Position numbers and translations under genes: made by a program. From Streptomyces phaeolivaceus (GTDB lineage: Bacteria; Actinomycetota; Actinomycetes; Streptomycetales; Streptomycetaceae), in assembly GCF_009184865.1 (NCBI RefSeq), contig NZ_CP045096.1, positions 4,588,001 through 4,652,000 of the forward strand: 64,000 nucleotides of DNA. The letters run 5' to 3'. The notes beneath the pieces are model-generated. The model saw only the letters and a list, made by a program, of their open reading frames with translations. It was not told the origin of the DNA and did not search any database. How positions within the stretch are numbered: the stretch's first letter is position 1; each line of letters opens with the position of its first letter. Positions 35,636 to 44,327 of the stretch are shown one piece after another.

Positions 35636-35886
35636 CGTAGCCGGAACACCCACCGGGCCGGGCCGCACACCAGCGGCCCGGACACGTCGAAGCTGCGGAC
35701 GCTACGGCCGTCCAGCGTCCACAGCGTCCGCCCTAGCGTCCACACCTCTCACCCCCACTGGCCTGCCGTAACGCGGCCGTGCGGACGCTAGGGCGCTGCG
35801 GACGCTGAGATACACCAACTCTCTAGGACGGCCGCCCGGCACCACTCCCCCGCACCGCACCCCGGACACGAGGAGTCACCACCACC
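35636..35886. repeat. AGCGTCCGC motif cluster, right
   Basis: This 251-nt gap upstream of the excisionase gene holds about six GCGGACGCT/AGCGTCCGC motifs (35693-35809) and CAACTCTCTAGG at 35816-35827, the inverse of CCTAGAGAGTTG at 29180-29191. The left and right ends of the element therefore share the same motif set in inverted relation. Confidence 0.8.
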
Positions 35887-36129
35887 ATGGCCACCACCGA
35901 AGAGCCGACCGACCTACGCGCCACCCTGCGCGGCGGCCTCCCTGACCGCTACCTCACCCCCGAAGACCTGGTCACCATGTTCAGCCTCCCGAGCGTCGAG
36001 ACGGTCTACCAGTGGCGCCGCAAGCGCATCGGCCCGCCTGGCTTCCGCGTCGGCCGCTACCTCCGCTTCAACCCCGCCGCCGTACAGGCATGGGAGGCCG
36101 AACGGACCACCCTCACGGACGCGGCCTGA
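35887..36129 (+). CDS. Excisionase-type HTH protein (80 aa)
   Basis: RYLTPEDLVTMFSLPSVETVYQWRRKRIGPPGFRVGRYLRFNPAAVQAWEAERT is the winged HTH of the MerR-like excisionase family (HTH_17). GAGGAG lies 12 nt before the ATG. Size and position just ahead of the integrase gene fit Xis, the directionality factor for excision. Confidence 0.86.
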   Translation: MATTEEPTDLRATLRGGLPDRYLTPEDLVTMFSLPSVETVYQWRRKRIGPPGFRVGRYLRFNPAAVQAWEAERTTLTDAA

Positions 36130-36739
36130 GCCGTCCAGCCGACGGGGAGGCACCACCCGCCGGGCCGGGGAGGCGGGGAGAACTCCCCCACCGCCTCCCC
36201 GGCCCGCATCCCCCGCAGTGACCAGTGCAAAGACCTGTTTGGGGAGGCGGGGAGGCACCGTCGGAACCCTCCCGAAAACCGCCCCTGGAAGCCCTTCGGG
36301 GCCCCTGTCTCCGCCTCCCCGCCGGGCACCCGACGGGGCACCGCGACCGGCAGGGAGGAACACCCACCCGGCCAAGGGAGGCAGGGAGAACTCCCTGCCC
36401 CCTCCCTGACCCGCCTCCCTCACCCTGACCAGCGCGGACACCCCCTCAGGGAGGCAGGGAGGCACACCCCCGACACCCCCGAAAACCCCCTCCAGAGGCC
36501 ACCCGACACCCCCTGTCTCCGCCTCCCTGAACCCCCGCCGGACGCTGCTACCGGTAGCAGCCCCACCCGCTACCGGTAGCAACCCCGCTAGCAACCCAGA
36601 CCCCAAGTGATCAGGCCCGTAGCAAGTAGCGGGCCCGGCCCAGCACACCCCGAAACCGGCCGGACGGCCGCCATCTGGCCGTCCCGCGCCCTGCTACCGG
36701 CCGCGCATCTGCGGCCACCCAACGAGGAGCCCACAGCCC
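36130..36739. repeat. Non-coding 208-bp tandem duplication and palindromes upstream of int
   Basis: Two diverged copies with a 208-bp offset (about 36143-36350 and 36351-36531) each contain GGGAGGCNGGGAGAACTCCC, GGGAGGCNGGGAGGCAC, CCCGAAAACC and CTGTCTCCGCCTCCC in the same order. Each can form hairpins between GGGAGGC and GCCTCCC. Then come two 12-bp palindromes GCTACCGGTAGC (36547-36558, 36569-36580), 22 bp apart, close to the integrase promoter. Confidence 0.85.
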
Positions 36740-37963
36740 ATGGCAGGCAGCATCCAAGACCGCTGGTTCACGACCGAGACCACCACCGGCGGCAAGACCG
36801 TCCGCGTCAAGACCGAGCGTCACGGCACCGGTCTGCGCTACCGGGCCCGCTACTTCGCGCCCGACGGCAAGCGCAAGTCGAAGTCGTTCGCCGACGGACA
36901 GAGGCGTCTCGCTGAGCAGTGGCTCAGCAACATCAGCGCGGACGTGGCGCGCGGTCAGTACATCGACCCGAACGCGGCCAAGACGTCGTTCCAGGACTTC
37001 GCGGAGAAGTGGTTGGAGAGCCAGAGCGGCGACCCGAACACCCGAGCCTCGATGCAGTCCCAGCTCAAGCTTCACGCCTTCCCGCGCATCGGGGCCCGGC
37101 CCCTGGGTGGCTTCCAGCCCAGCCACATCCGCGAGTTCGTGACCCAGCTCGAAGCTTCCGGCATGTCCGGCTCGTACGCCCGCGTCATCTTCTCCAACGT
37201 GCGCGCCATCCTGAGCGCGGCCGTCGAAGATGGGTACCTGCCCCGGAACCCCTGCAACTCGCGCACGGTGACGCTCCCGGAGATGGGCGCGCGCCGCGTG
37301 GTCCCGTGGCTGCCTGAGCGGGTCTTCGCCATGCGCGGCGCCCTGGTCGAGCGGTTCCGCCCCATGGTGGACGTGGGCGCTGGGTGCGGGCTCCGACAGG
37401 GCGAGATCCTCGGTCTGTCGGTCGAAGAGCTGGACTTCGACAACGCCACGGTTCACGTCGTCCAACAGCTCAAGCTCAGCCTGAGTACGCCCGTGTTCGC
37501 CCCGCCGAAGGGCGGCAAGCTGCGGGACGTGCCGTTGCCCAATCCCGTGGCGGACGGGCTCAAGGCACACATGAAGCTCTTCCCGCCGGTAGACATCACG
37601 CTGCCGTGGATGCGCGCCGGCGGTCCGCCCGTGACCAAGCGCCTGATCTTCACCGGGCCTCTGGGTGGGCACGTCTGGCGTACGTCGCTGAACGAAGACC
37701 ACTGGAAGCCCGCGCTCGCCAAGGTGGGCGTCATCCCCACAGCGAAGAGTCGGGAGCATGCCGCCGCGCGTGAGCACGGCATGCACGCGCTGAGGCACTT
37801 CTACGCGTCCGTGTTGCTGGACGCCGGGGAGAGCATCAAGGCCGTCAGCGAGTACTTGGGGCACTCCGATCCGGGGCTGACGCTCAAGGTGTACGCCCAC
37901 CTCATGCCCACGAGCCGGGACCGCGCGCGGAACGCTCTCGGCAAGGCTCTTCGGCCGGACTGA
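36740..37963 (+). CDS. Tyrosine-type site-specific integrase (407 aa)
   Basis: An N-terminal arm-binding domain (AP2-like, residues 1-55), a core-binding SAM-like domain (FQDFAEKWLESQ...), then the catalytic domain with Arg219 (GLRQGEILGL), His349-x-x-Arg352 (HALRHFYAS), His375 (YLGHSD) and nucleophile Tyr385 (KVYAHLM). All catalytic residues are present, so it should be active. It ends 90 bp from the attR copy in gpmA and is therefore the enzyme that uses the gpmA 3' end as target. Confidence 0.94.
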   Translation: MAGSIQDRWFTTETTTGGKTVRVKTERHGTGLRYRARYFAPDGKRKSKSFADGQRRLAEQWLSNISADVARGQYIDPNAAKTSFQDFAEKWLESQSGDPNTRASMQSQLKLHAFPRIGARPLGGFQPSHIREFVTQLEASGMSGSYARVIFSNVRAILSAAVEDGYLPRNPCNSRTVTLPEMGARRVVPWLPERVFAMRGALVERFRPMVDVGAGCGLRQGEILGLSVEELDFDNATVHVVQQLKLSLSTPVFAPPKGGKLRDVPLPNPVADGLKAHMKLFPPVDITLPWMRAGGPPVTKRLIFTGPLGGHVWRTSLNEDHWKPALAKVGVIPTAKSREHAAAREHGMHALRHFYASVLLDAGESIKAVSEYLGHSDPGLTLKVYAHLMPTSRDRARNALGKALRPD

Positions 37964-38053
37964 TCACCGGCACTGAGGGCCCGCAGTGGGCCCAGGCCGT
38001 GAAAATGCCCCCGCACCGCGCCGTATGCGCAGGTCGGGGGCATGATCACTCAA

Positions 38054-38073
38054 CCTACTTCTTCTTGCCCTGG
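38054..38073. other. attR: gpmA 3' end core site
   Basis: Identical over 20 bp to 28588-28607. It contains the last codons and stop of gpmA, so integration leaves the gene intact. Confidence 0.88.
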
Positions 38074-38816
38074 TTCTTGACCGCCTCGATTGCCGCCGCT
38101 GCCGCGTCCGGGTCGAGGTAGGTGCCGCCGGGGTTCAGGGGCTTGAAGTCGGCGTCGAGTTCGTAGGAGAGGGGGATGCCGGTCGGGATGTTGAGGCCGG
38201 CGATGTCGGCGTCGGAGATGTCGTCGAGGTGCTTGACGAGGGCGCGCAGGGAGTTGCCGTGGGCGGCGACGAGGACCGTGCGGCCGGCCAGGAGGTCGGG
38301 GACGATGCCGTCGTACCAGTACGGGAGCATGCGGGTGACGACGTCCTTGAGGCACTCCGTGCGGGGGCGGAGCTCCGGCGGGATGGTCGCGTAGCGCGCG
38401 TCCGAGGCCTGGGAGAACTCCGAGTCGTCCGCGAGCGGGGGCGGCGGGGTGTCGTACGAGCGGCGCCACAGCATGAACTGCTCCTCGCCGAACTCCGCGA
38501 GGGTCTGCGCCTTGTCCTTGCCCTGGAGGGCGCCGTAGTGGCGCTCGTTCAGGCGCCAGCTGCGGTGGACCGGGATCCAGTGGCGGTCGGCGGAGTCGAG
38601 GGCCAGCTGCGCGGTGCGGATGGCGCGCCGCTGGAGGGAGGTGTGGAGTACGTCCGGGAGCAGGCCGGCGTCCTTCAGCAGCTCACCGCCGCGCGTCGCC
38701 TCCTTCTCTCCCTTCGGCGTGAGGTTGACGTCCACCCAGCCGGTGAACAGGTTCTTCTCGTTCCACTCGCTCTCGCCGTGGCGGAGGAGGATCAGCTTGT
38801 ACGGTGCGTCGGCCAT
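38055..38816 (-). CDS. gpmA: 2,3-bisphosphoglycerate-dependent phosphoglycerate mutase (253 aa)
   Basis: Histidine-phosphatase fold: [21 protein letters not shown] carries the phospho-acceptor His, then [33 protein letters not shown] with the catalytic Glu, and [15 protein letters not shown] with the second His. Interconverts 3- and 2-phosphoglycerate in glycolysis. Its 3' end (NQGKKK) is the attachment site of the element on its downstream side. ATG start at 38816; complete and normal in length. Confidence 0.95.
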   Translation of the reverse strand: MADAPYKLILLRHGESEWNEKNLFTGWVDVNLTPKGEKEATRGGELLKDAGLLPDVLHTSLQRRAIRTAQLALDSADRHWIPVHRSWRLNERHYGALQGKDKAQTLAEFGEEQFMLWRRSYDTPPPPLADDSEFSQASDARYATIPPELRPRTECLKDVVTRMLPYWYDGIVPDLLAGRTVLVAAHGNSLRALVKHLDDISDADIAGLNIPTGIPLSYELDADFKPLNPGGTYLDPDAAAAAIEAVKNQGKKK

Positions 38817-38980
38817 GGCTCCGAGCGTAATCGACGGCCGGGATCGGCCAAACGCCCGGCCGACAGGCGGACAGGCCGGGCTGACAGTTGACGGGGGTTG
38901 CTAATTGAGTGGCCCGGGTTCCGCACGCGTTCGTAAGTTGTGTTCGCCGCCTTAGCCGCTTACGTCCGTGGGGGATCTCC

Positions 38981-40342
38981 ATGCCACTCGTCGCCGTCAG
39001 ACGTGCCGTCCGGGAGTCCGTCTCGGGGCTGCCCCGGGAGTTCTGGTGGCTGTGGACGAGCACGCTGGTGAACCGGCTGGGCGCGTTCGTCGCCACCTTC
39101 ATGGCGCTGTATCTGACGCTGGACCGCGGCTACTCCGCCTCCTACGCCGGACTCGTCGCCTCGCTGCACGGCCTCGGCGGAGTCGTCTCGTCCCTCGGGG
39201 GAGGCGTCATGGCCGACCGGCTCGGGCGGCGGCCCACTCTGCTCATCGCGCAGGCGTCGACCGCCGTCTCCGTCGCGCTCCTCGGCTACGTCCAGCATCC
39301 CGCCGCCATCGCCGCCGTCGCCTTCCTCGTCGGCGCGACCAGCAACGCGTCCCGCCCCGCCGTGCAGGCGATGATGGCGGACATCGTCCGGCCCGAGGAC
39401 CGCGTCCGCGCGTTCTCCCTCAACTACTGGGCCATCAACCTCGGTTTCGCCGTCTCCTCCATGGCCGCCGGGTTCATCGCCGAGGTCAGCTACCGCGCCG
39501 GGTTTCTGATCGAGGCCGGCATGACGATGACCTGCGCGATCCTCGTCTTCCTGAAGCTGCCCGAGTCACGGCCCGAGAGCGGTACGGCAGGGGTGGGGAA
39601 GGCCGGCCGCACGGACGCGGTCGGGCTGGGGACCGTCGTGCGTGACGGGCGGTTCATGGGTGTCGTGGGGCTGTCCTTCCTCGTCGCGCTGATCTTTCAG
39701 CAAGGGTCGGTGGGGCTGCCGGTCGCGATGGGCGAGGCGGGTTTCACGCCCGCCGACTACGGCCTCGCCATCGCCGTCAACGGCGTGCTGATCGTCGTAC
39801 TGCAGATCCCGGTCACCCGGTTCATCGAACACCGGGATCCGCGGCGGCTGCTCGTCGTCTCGTCCGTGCTCGCCGGGTACGGCTTCGGCCTCACCGCCTT
39901 CGCCGGGTCGATCGGCGCGTTCGCCCTCACCGTCTGCGTCTGGACCCTCGCCGAGATCGTCAACGCGCCCACCCAGACCGGCGTCGTCGTCCGCCTCTCG
40001 CCCGCACAGGGGCGTGGCCGCTACCAGGGCATGTACACGATGTCCTGGTCCGTCGCCGCGCTCGTCGCTCCCCTCATGTCCGGTGTCGTCATCGACCGGT
40101 GGGGAGCGGAGTGGCTGTGGGGGCTGTGCGCGGTGATCGGGACCGTGGCGGGCGTGGGGTACGGGGTGCTCATGCGGCGGATGCCGGTGACCGAGACCGA
40201 GACCGAGACCGAGACCGACGGAGTGGAGGAGGTCGCCGAGAGGCCGGTCGCCCCCGGGGAGTCCGGCGTAGGTACGCCCGCGCGGGCTGAGGCCCGTACG
40301 ACGGCTCCGGAGGCGAAGGCCGGTACCGGCGGCCAGGACTGA
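38981..40342 (+). CDS. MFS transporter (453 aa)
   Basis: Twelve predicted membrane segments. The MFS loop GGGVMADRLGRRPTLLIAQ lies between helices 2 and 3, and AMMADIVRPEDRVRAFSLNYWAINLGFAVSSMAAGFI is the DHA1-like signature of drug exporters. The C-terminal 50 residues are cytoplasmic and contain TETETETETD, a GAGACC microsatellite (40191-40216). GGGGGAT precedes the ATG at 38981; a longer frame upstream begins at 38909. Substrate unknown. Confidence 0.85.
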   Translation: MPLVAVRRAVRESVSGLPREFWWLWTSTLVNRLGAFVATFMALYLTLDRGYSASYAGLVASLHGLGGVVSSLGGGVMADRLGRRPTLLIAQASTAVSVALLGYVQHPAAIAAVAFLVGATSNASRPAVQAMMADIVRPEDRVRAFSLNYWAINLGFAVSSMAAGFIAEVSYRAGFLIEAGMTMTCAILVFLKLPESRPESGTAGVGKAGRTDAVGLGTVVRDGRFMGVVGLSFLVALIFQQGSVGLPVAMGEAGFTPADYGLAIAVNGVLIVVLQIPVTRFIEHRDPRRLLVVSSVLAGYGFGLTAFAGSIGAFALTVCVWTLAEIVNAPTQTGVVVRLSPAQGRGRYQGMYTMSWSVAALVAPLMSGVVIDRWGAEWLWGLCAVIGTVAGVGYGVLMRRMPVTETETETETDGVEEVAERPVAPGESGVGTPARAEARTTAPEAKAGTGGQD

Positions 40343-40376
40343 GCCTTCCGAGCATCCGGCGCGAGCATCGCCATCG

Positions 40377-41054
40377 TCACGGGTGCATCCGCGCCCCCTT
40401 CACCACCTTGTCCACGCTGTTGCGCGGGCCGTACACCGCGAGCCCCACCAGGTCCAGGCCGGCCGCCGCCACCGCTCGTACGGCCGCGCGGTTGTCACGG
40501 TCGTTGCCCGTGGTGAAGAGGTCGGACGTGAAGACGGCGCGGGGCAGGGCACGGGTCAGCGCGCGCGTGTGGGCCGCCTTCAGGACCTCCTTCGTGCCCT
40601 CGAAGACGAAGACCGGCTGCCGGAACATCGGCAGGTACGCCGTGCCGTCGGCGTCCTCGTACGACTCGCCGATCACCTCCGGGACGGTCGGGCCGAGGCC
40701 GCTGACCAGGAAGGACGTGACGTTGAGGCGTTGCCAGGTCTCCAGGTCGTCGCGGAGGAGGACGGCGATCTTGGTGTCGAACCGGACGGGCGGCGACGCG
40801 TCCAGAGGGGTCTCGCTGTGCACAGGCGTGTGCACAGAGCTGTGCACACGGTTGTTCGTGGGACTGTTCGTGGGGCTGTTCGTGGCACTGCCCGTGGGAC
40901 TGTTCGTGGGGCTGTTCGTGGCACTGCCCGTGGGACTGTTCGTGGCACTGCTCGTGGGACTGTTCGTGGCACTGCTCGTGGGACTGCTCATCGGGGTGTT
41001 CATGGGACGAGACTGCCGAGCGGTGTTCACCCTCGTCTTGTACGTTCTTTGCAT
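40377..41054 (-). CDS. DUF2000 domain protein with repetitive N-terminus (up to 225 aa)
   Basis: From about residue 88 the protein shows the DUF2000 core: FDTKIAVLLRDDLETWQRLNVTSFLVSGLGPTVPEVIGESYEDADG...MFRQPVFVFEG. The N-terminal 70 residues are SPT/SATN repeats encoded by a GGGACTGTTCGTGGCACT-type minisatellite (40858-41000) and may not be translated; a GTG near 40855 is another candidate start. If the start is at 41054, it shares two bases with the start of the divergent AraC gene. Function unknown. Confidence 0.72.
   Translation of the reverse strand: MQRTYKTRVNTARQSRPMNTPMSSPTSSATNSPTSSATNSPTGSATNSPTNSPTGSATNSPTNSPTNNRVHSSVHTPVHSETPLDASPPVRFDTKIAVLLRDDLETWQRLNVTSFLVSGLGPTVPEVIGESYEDADGTAYLPMFRQPVFVFEGTKEVLKAAHTRALTRALPRAVFTSDLFTTGNDRDNRAAVRAVAAAGLDLVGLAVYGPRNSVDKVVKGARMHP
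40858..41000. repeat. Minisatellite at the DUF2000 5' end
   Basis: Alternating GTGGGACTGTTC, GTGGGGCTGTTC and GTGGCACTGCCC/CTC 12-nt units, about twelve in all, kept in frame. Confidence 0.85.
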
Positions 41055-41979
41055 GTGCCCGCAGCGGCAGCAGGCCCCCCAGCGTGACGTCTCCGCGTGG
41101 CGGCCCCGTGTACCCGGCGTCGTCGAGGTGTTCCACGCGCACTACACGGAGTACGCGTACCCGATGCATGTGCACGACGTCTGGACGCTGCTGATCGTGG
41201 ACGACGGGGCCGTACGGTACGAGCTGGACCGGCATGAGCACGGGACGCCGAACGACACGGTCTCGCTGTTGCCGCCGTACGTGCCGCACAACGGGGCGCC
41301 GGTCACGGACGCGGGCTTTCGCAAGCGGGTGCTGTATCTGGACCCGGGGTCGACCGCGCTGGACGAGGGCCTCATCGGCGCGGCGGTGGACGAACCGGAC
41401 CTCCGGGATCCGCTGCTGCGGCTACGGGTGGGGCAGTTGCACGCGGCGCTCGCGCGCCCGGGGGACGAACTGGAGGCGGAGAGCCGGCTCGCGCTCGTCG
41501 GAGAGCGGCTGCGAGGGCATCTGCGCGGACCGGCGGAGGACTCGTCCCTCCGGGCATCCGGCGGCCGTACCCGTCATGCCGTCGCCCACCAGCTGCGCGA
41601 ACTGCTCGACGAGCGGATCGCGGACGGGGTGGACGAGGTGGACGGTGCGGACAGCACTGACGGGACGGACAGGGCAGACAGGACGGACAGGGCGGACGGG
41701 GCGGACGGGGCAGGAAGGATCACGCTGGAGGAGGCCGCGCGGACGGTCCATGCCCATCCGGCCCATCTCGTACGGGCGTTCGGGGCGGCCTTCGGGATCG
41801 CGCCGCACCAGTATCTGATGTCCCGTCGGGTGGAGCGGGCCAGGCGGCTGCTGCTGGACGGAATGCGGCCGGGCGAGGCGGCGGCGGTCGCCGGCTTCTA
41901 CGACCAGGCGCATCTGACGCGGCACTTCAAGCGGTGGGTGGGGGTCACCCCTGGCCGCTATCGGAGCGGTCGGCCGTAG
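41053..41979 (+). CDS. AraC-family regulator (308 aa)
   Basis: An N-terminal cupin sensor (AYPMHVHDVWTLLIVDDGAVRYELD, LLPPYVPHNG) and a C-terminal double HTH: ITLEEAARTVHAHPAHLVRAFGAAFGIAPHQYLMSRRVERARRLLLDGMRPGEAAAVAGFYDQAHLTRHFKRWVGVTPGRYR. A linker of TDGTDRADRTDRADGADGA is a GGACGG microsatellite (41640-41715). I chose the ATG at 41053; the frame upstream is the repeat antisense to DUF2000. Probably regulates itself and the divergent DUF2000 gene. Its 3' end overlaps the convergent YbjN gene by 35 bp. Confidence 0.86.
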   Translation: MCPQRQQAPQRDVSAWRPRVPGVVEVFHAHYTEYAYPMHVHDVWTLLIVDDGAVRYELDRHEHGTPNDTVSLLPPYVPHNGAPVTDAGFRKRVLYLDPGSTALDEGLIGAAVDEPDLRDPLLRLRVGQLHAALARPGDELEAESRLALVGERLRGHLRGPAEDSSLRASGGRTRHAVAHQLRELLDERIADGVDEVDGADSTDGTDRADRTDRADGADGAGRITLEEAARTVHAHPAHLVRAFGAAFGIAPHQYLMSRRVERARRLLLDGMRPGEAAAVAGFYDQAHLTRHFKRWVGVTPGRYRSGRP

Positions 41980-42544
41980 TCGCTTCACGCGTCTCGCGCT
42001 TCTCGCATGTCTCACGTGTCTCGTGTGTCTCGCGTGTCTCGCGCTGCTCGCGCGTCAGGTGGCTGAACGCGTCCAGGTTGCGGGTCGACTCCCCCCGGGA
42101 CACGCGCCACGCGTACTCCTTGCGGATCGCGGAGGCGAAGCCCAGTTCGAGAAGGGTGTTGAAGGCGCCGTCGGCCGCCTCCAGGACCTGGCCGAGGAGG
42201 CCGTCGATGCCGTCGGGGGTGACGGCGGAGAGCGGCAGCCGGGCCGTGACGTAGATGTCGCCGAGCGGGTCGACGGCGTAACTCACGCCGTACAGCTTGA
42301 GGTTGCGTTCCAGGAGCCAGCGGTGGACGTTCGCCTCGTTCTCGTCGGGGTGGCGGATCACGAAGGCGTTGAGGGAGAGGGAGTGCCGGCCGACGATCAG
42401 GGAGACGGTCGTCGAGAGCTTGCGGGTGCCGGGGAGTTTCACGACATAGGAGCCGGGTGCCGGGCTCTCCCACTCCAGCTCGGCCTCGGTGAGGACCTGC
42501 TCGATGATCGACACCGGCTCGACGATCGACGCTTTGTCAGCCAT
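41945..42544 (-). CDS. YbjN-domain protein (199 aa)
   Basis: YbjN fold of type III secretion-chaperone-like topology: VLTEAELEWESPAPGSYVVKLPGTRKLSTTVSLIVGRHSLSLNAFVIRHPDENEANVHRWLLERNLKLYGVSYAVDPLGDIYVTARLPL. The last 40 residues are repetitive RETRETHETRETCEKRETRE from a CGTGTCTCG repeat (41995-42050). Chaperone- or sensory-like role unknown. Sits next to mshA, as in other actinomycetes as I recall. Confidence 0.85.
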   Translation of the reverse strand: MADKASIVEPVSIIEQVLTEAELEWESPAPGSYVVKLPGTRKLSTTVSLIVGRHSLSLNAFVIRHPDENEANVHRWLLERNLKLYGVSYAVDPLGDIYVTARLPLSAVTPDGIDGLLGQVLEAADGAFNTLLELGFASAIRKEYAWRVSRGESTRNLDAFSHLTREQRETRETHETRETCEKRETREATTADRSDSGQG

Positions 42545-42694
42545 GGGGCGAGGGTACCCGCCGGTACGGACAGGCCCACGGCCTCATAGCTCATGCCCCC
42601 ATGACCCATAGCCCTATGACCCATAGCCCCATGGCTCACGGACCCACGGCTTACGGCTCACGGCTCACGGGCCCACAGCTGTCCGGCGGTGACC
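42545..42694. other. Short-repeat spacer between YbjN gene and mshA
   Basis: 150 nt holding ATGACCCATAGCCC twice, then ACGGCTCACGG variants up to 42670. No gene. Confidence 0.7.
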
Positions 42695-44035
42695 TCAGGC
42701 GTAGTGGCCCCGCACTCGCTGGCGTCGGTGGTCGTGCATGGCGGCCGTGTACACGTCCGCGGTGGCGGCGGCCGAGGTGTCCCAGCCGAAGGACTCGGCG
42801 TGGCGGGCTGCGGCGGCGCCCATCCGGGCGGGCAGTTCGGGGCTGTCGGCGAAATCGCGGAGCACGCGCGCGTAGGCGACGGGATCGTGGCCCTGGACCA
42901 GGAAACCCGTCTCCCCGTCCCGCACGGCGACCGGGAGCCCGCCGACCGAGGCCGCCAGCACCGGCGTACCGGCCGCCTGCGCCTCGATCGCGACCAGCCC
43001 GAAGGACTCGCTGTACGAGGGCATGACCAGCACGGACGCCGCCCGGAACCAGTCCGCGAGCTGCTCCTGCCCCACCGGCGGCCGGAACCGTACGACATCG
43101 GCTATGCCGAGCCGCGCCGCCAGTTTCTGCAGGCCCTCGGGTTTGGCGAGGCCGCTGCCGCTGGGCCCGCCGACCACCGGGACGACGATCCGCGACCGCA
43201 GCTCGGGGCGTTCGTCGAGGAGGACGGCTACGGCGCGGAGCAGGACGTCGGGGGCCTTGAGGGGCTGGATACGGCCGGCGAAGAGCGGGATCAGGGCGTC
43301 CTGCGGCAGGCCGAGACGGGCCCTCGCCGCCGCGCGGCCGTCGGCGGGGCGGAAGCGGTCGAGGTTGACGCCCGGGTGGACGACGGCGACCTTGGCGGGG
43401 TCGGCCTCGTAGTGGCGTACGAGTTCGTCGGCCTCCTCGGCCGTGTTGGCGATGAGGCGGTCGGCGGCGCGGACGATCTGGGTCTCGCCGATGACGCGGG
43501 CGGCGGGCTCGGGGGTGTCGTCGGTGGCGAGCGCGGCGTTCTTGACCTTCGCCATGGTGTGCATGGCGTGCACCAGGGGCACGCCCCAGCGTTCGGCGGC
43601 GAGCCAGCCGACGTGGCCGGAGAGCCAGTAGTGCGAGTGCACGAGGTCGTAGTGGCCGGGGCGGTGGCCCGCCCACGCCTGCATCACCCCGTGCGTGAAC
43701 GCGCACAGCTGGGCCGGGAGTTCCTCCTTCGCCAACCCTTCGTACGGGCCCGCGTCGACGTGCCGGACCAGGACGCCCGGGGCCAGCTCGACCGTGGGGG
43801 GCAGGGCGCCGGTCGTGGCGCGGGTGAAGATCTCCACCTCGATGTTCTGCGCGGCCAGCCGCTGCGCCAGCTCGACGATGTAGACATTCATCCCGCCCGC
43901 GTCGCCCGTGCCGGGCTGGTGCAGCGGCGAGGTGTGCACCGAGAGCATCGCGACCCGGCGCGGCTTCCGGTGCAGCCGCAGCCGCGCCGCGGCGGCCGGG
44001 GAGCGTCGCCCGAGCCTGCTGACGTAGTGGCTCAC
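42695..44035 (-). CDS. mshA: D-inositol-3-phosphate glycosyltransferase MshA (446 aa)
   Basis: GT-B glycosyltransferase, family GT4. [34 protein letters not shown] at the N-terminus, [10 protein letters not shown] in the first domain, [13 protein letters not shown] at the domain junction, and the C-terminal EX7E region [19 protein letters not shown]. These are the hallmarks of MshA, which adds GlcNAc to inositol-3-phosphate in the first step of mycothiol synthesis, the main thiol of actinobacteria. ATG start; length as in mycobacterial MshA plus a short basic extension. Confidence 0.93.
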   Translation of the reverse strand: MSHYVSRLGRRSPAAAARLRLHRKPRRVAMLSVHTSPLHQPGTGDAGGMNVYIVELAQRLAAQNIEVEIFTRATTGALPPTVELAPGVLVRHVDAGPYEGLAKEELPAQLCAFTHGVMQAWAGHRPGHYDLVHSHYWLSGHVGWLAAERWGVPLVHAMHTMAKVKNAALATDDTPEPAARVIGETQIVRAADRLIANTAEEADELVRHYEADPAKVAVVHPGVNLDRFRPADGRAAARARLGLPQDALIPLFAGRIQPLKAPDVLLRAVAVLLDERPELRSRIVVPVVGGPSGSGLAKPEGLQKLAARLGIADVVRFRPPVGQEQLADWFRAASVLVMPSYSESFGLVAIEAQAAGTPVLAASVGGLPVAVRDGETGFLVQGHDPVAYARVLRDFADSPELPARMGAAAARHAESFGWDTSAAATADVYTAAMHDHRRQRVRGHYA

Positions 44036-44189
44036 GTGGCGTTCCTCCTCGCTCCGGGCATGCCGTTCGGAGGGCGTGGGGTCCCTCTAGGCAGGGGGAA
44101 CGCCGGAGGGGGCTGTTCCATTTCCTCTTTGCGCAATTATTACCGAGCTTCGCTCAACCGTTCGAGCAACTGGTGAGTGGGGGGACAGG

Positions 44190-44306
44190 AGCGAGGGATG
44201 GGACGGGGTGGGGAGGGGAGGGGAGGGGAGGGGAGGGTGCCAGGGACGGGGTGGGGCGGGAATGGGGGTGGGGTGGGGCGGGGATGGGTGGGGGCGCCTC
44301 CCCGAT
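44190..44306 (+). repeat. G-tract/G-quadruplex-prone region upstream of the methyltransferase
   Basis: More than a dozen runs of three or more G (GGGGA repeats at 44209-44240, GGGTGGGGC later) on the coding strand, within 120 bp before the ATG at 44328. Strongly G-quadruplex-prone. It may affect mshA or methyltransferase expression or be a slippage product. Confidence 0.85.
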
Positions 44307-44327
44307 CGCCCGACATACGCTCACCCC

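Larger units (their letters stand above)
28588..38073. mobile_element. Integrative element in the 3' end of gpmA (about 9.5 kb)
   Basis: It is bounded by 20-bp direct repeats (28588-28607, 38054-38073) at the gpmA 3' end. The integrase gene ends 90 bp from the right copy; the excisionase gene, a D5-like ATPase, an HNH nuclease, HTH and GntR regulators and iteron-like repeats lie inside. gpmA itself stays intact because the element restores its 3' end. There is no TraB/FtsK-type translocase and no phage structural gene. The set integrase, excisionase, replication ATPase and regulator fits a phage-satellite-like or mobilizable element better than a classical actinomycete conjugative element. 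Confidence 0.85.

Noticed and set aside
28588..38073. Actinomycete conjugative element (AICE)
   Set aside because: No TraB/FtsK-type translocase, spread proteins or RepSA-type initiator is visible; only the Int/Xis and GntR parts match.
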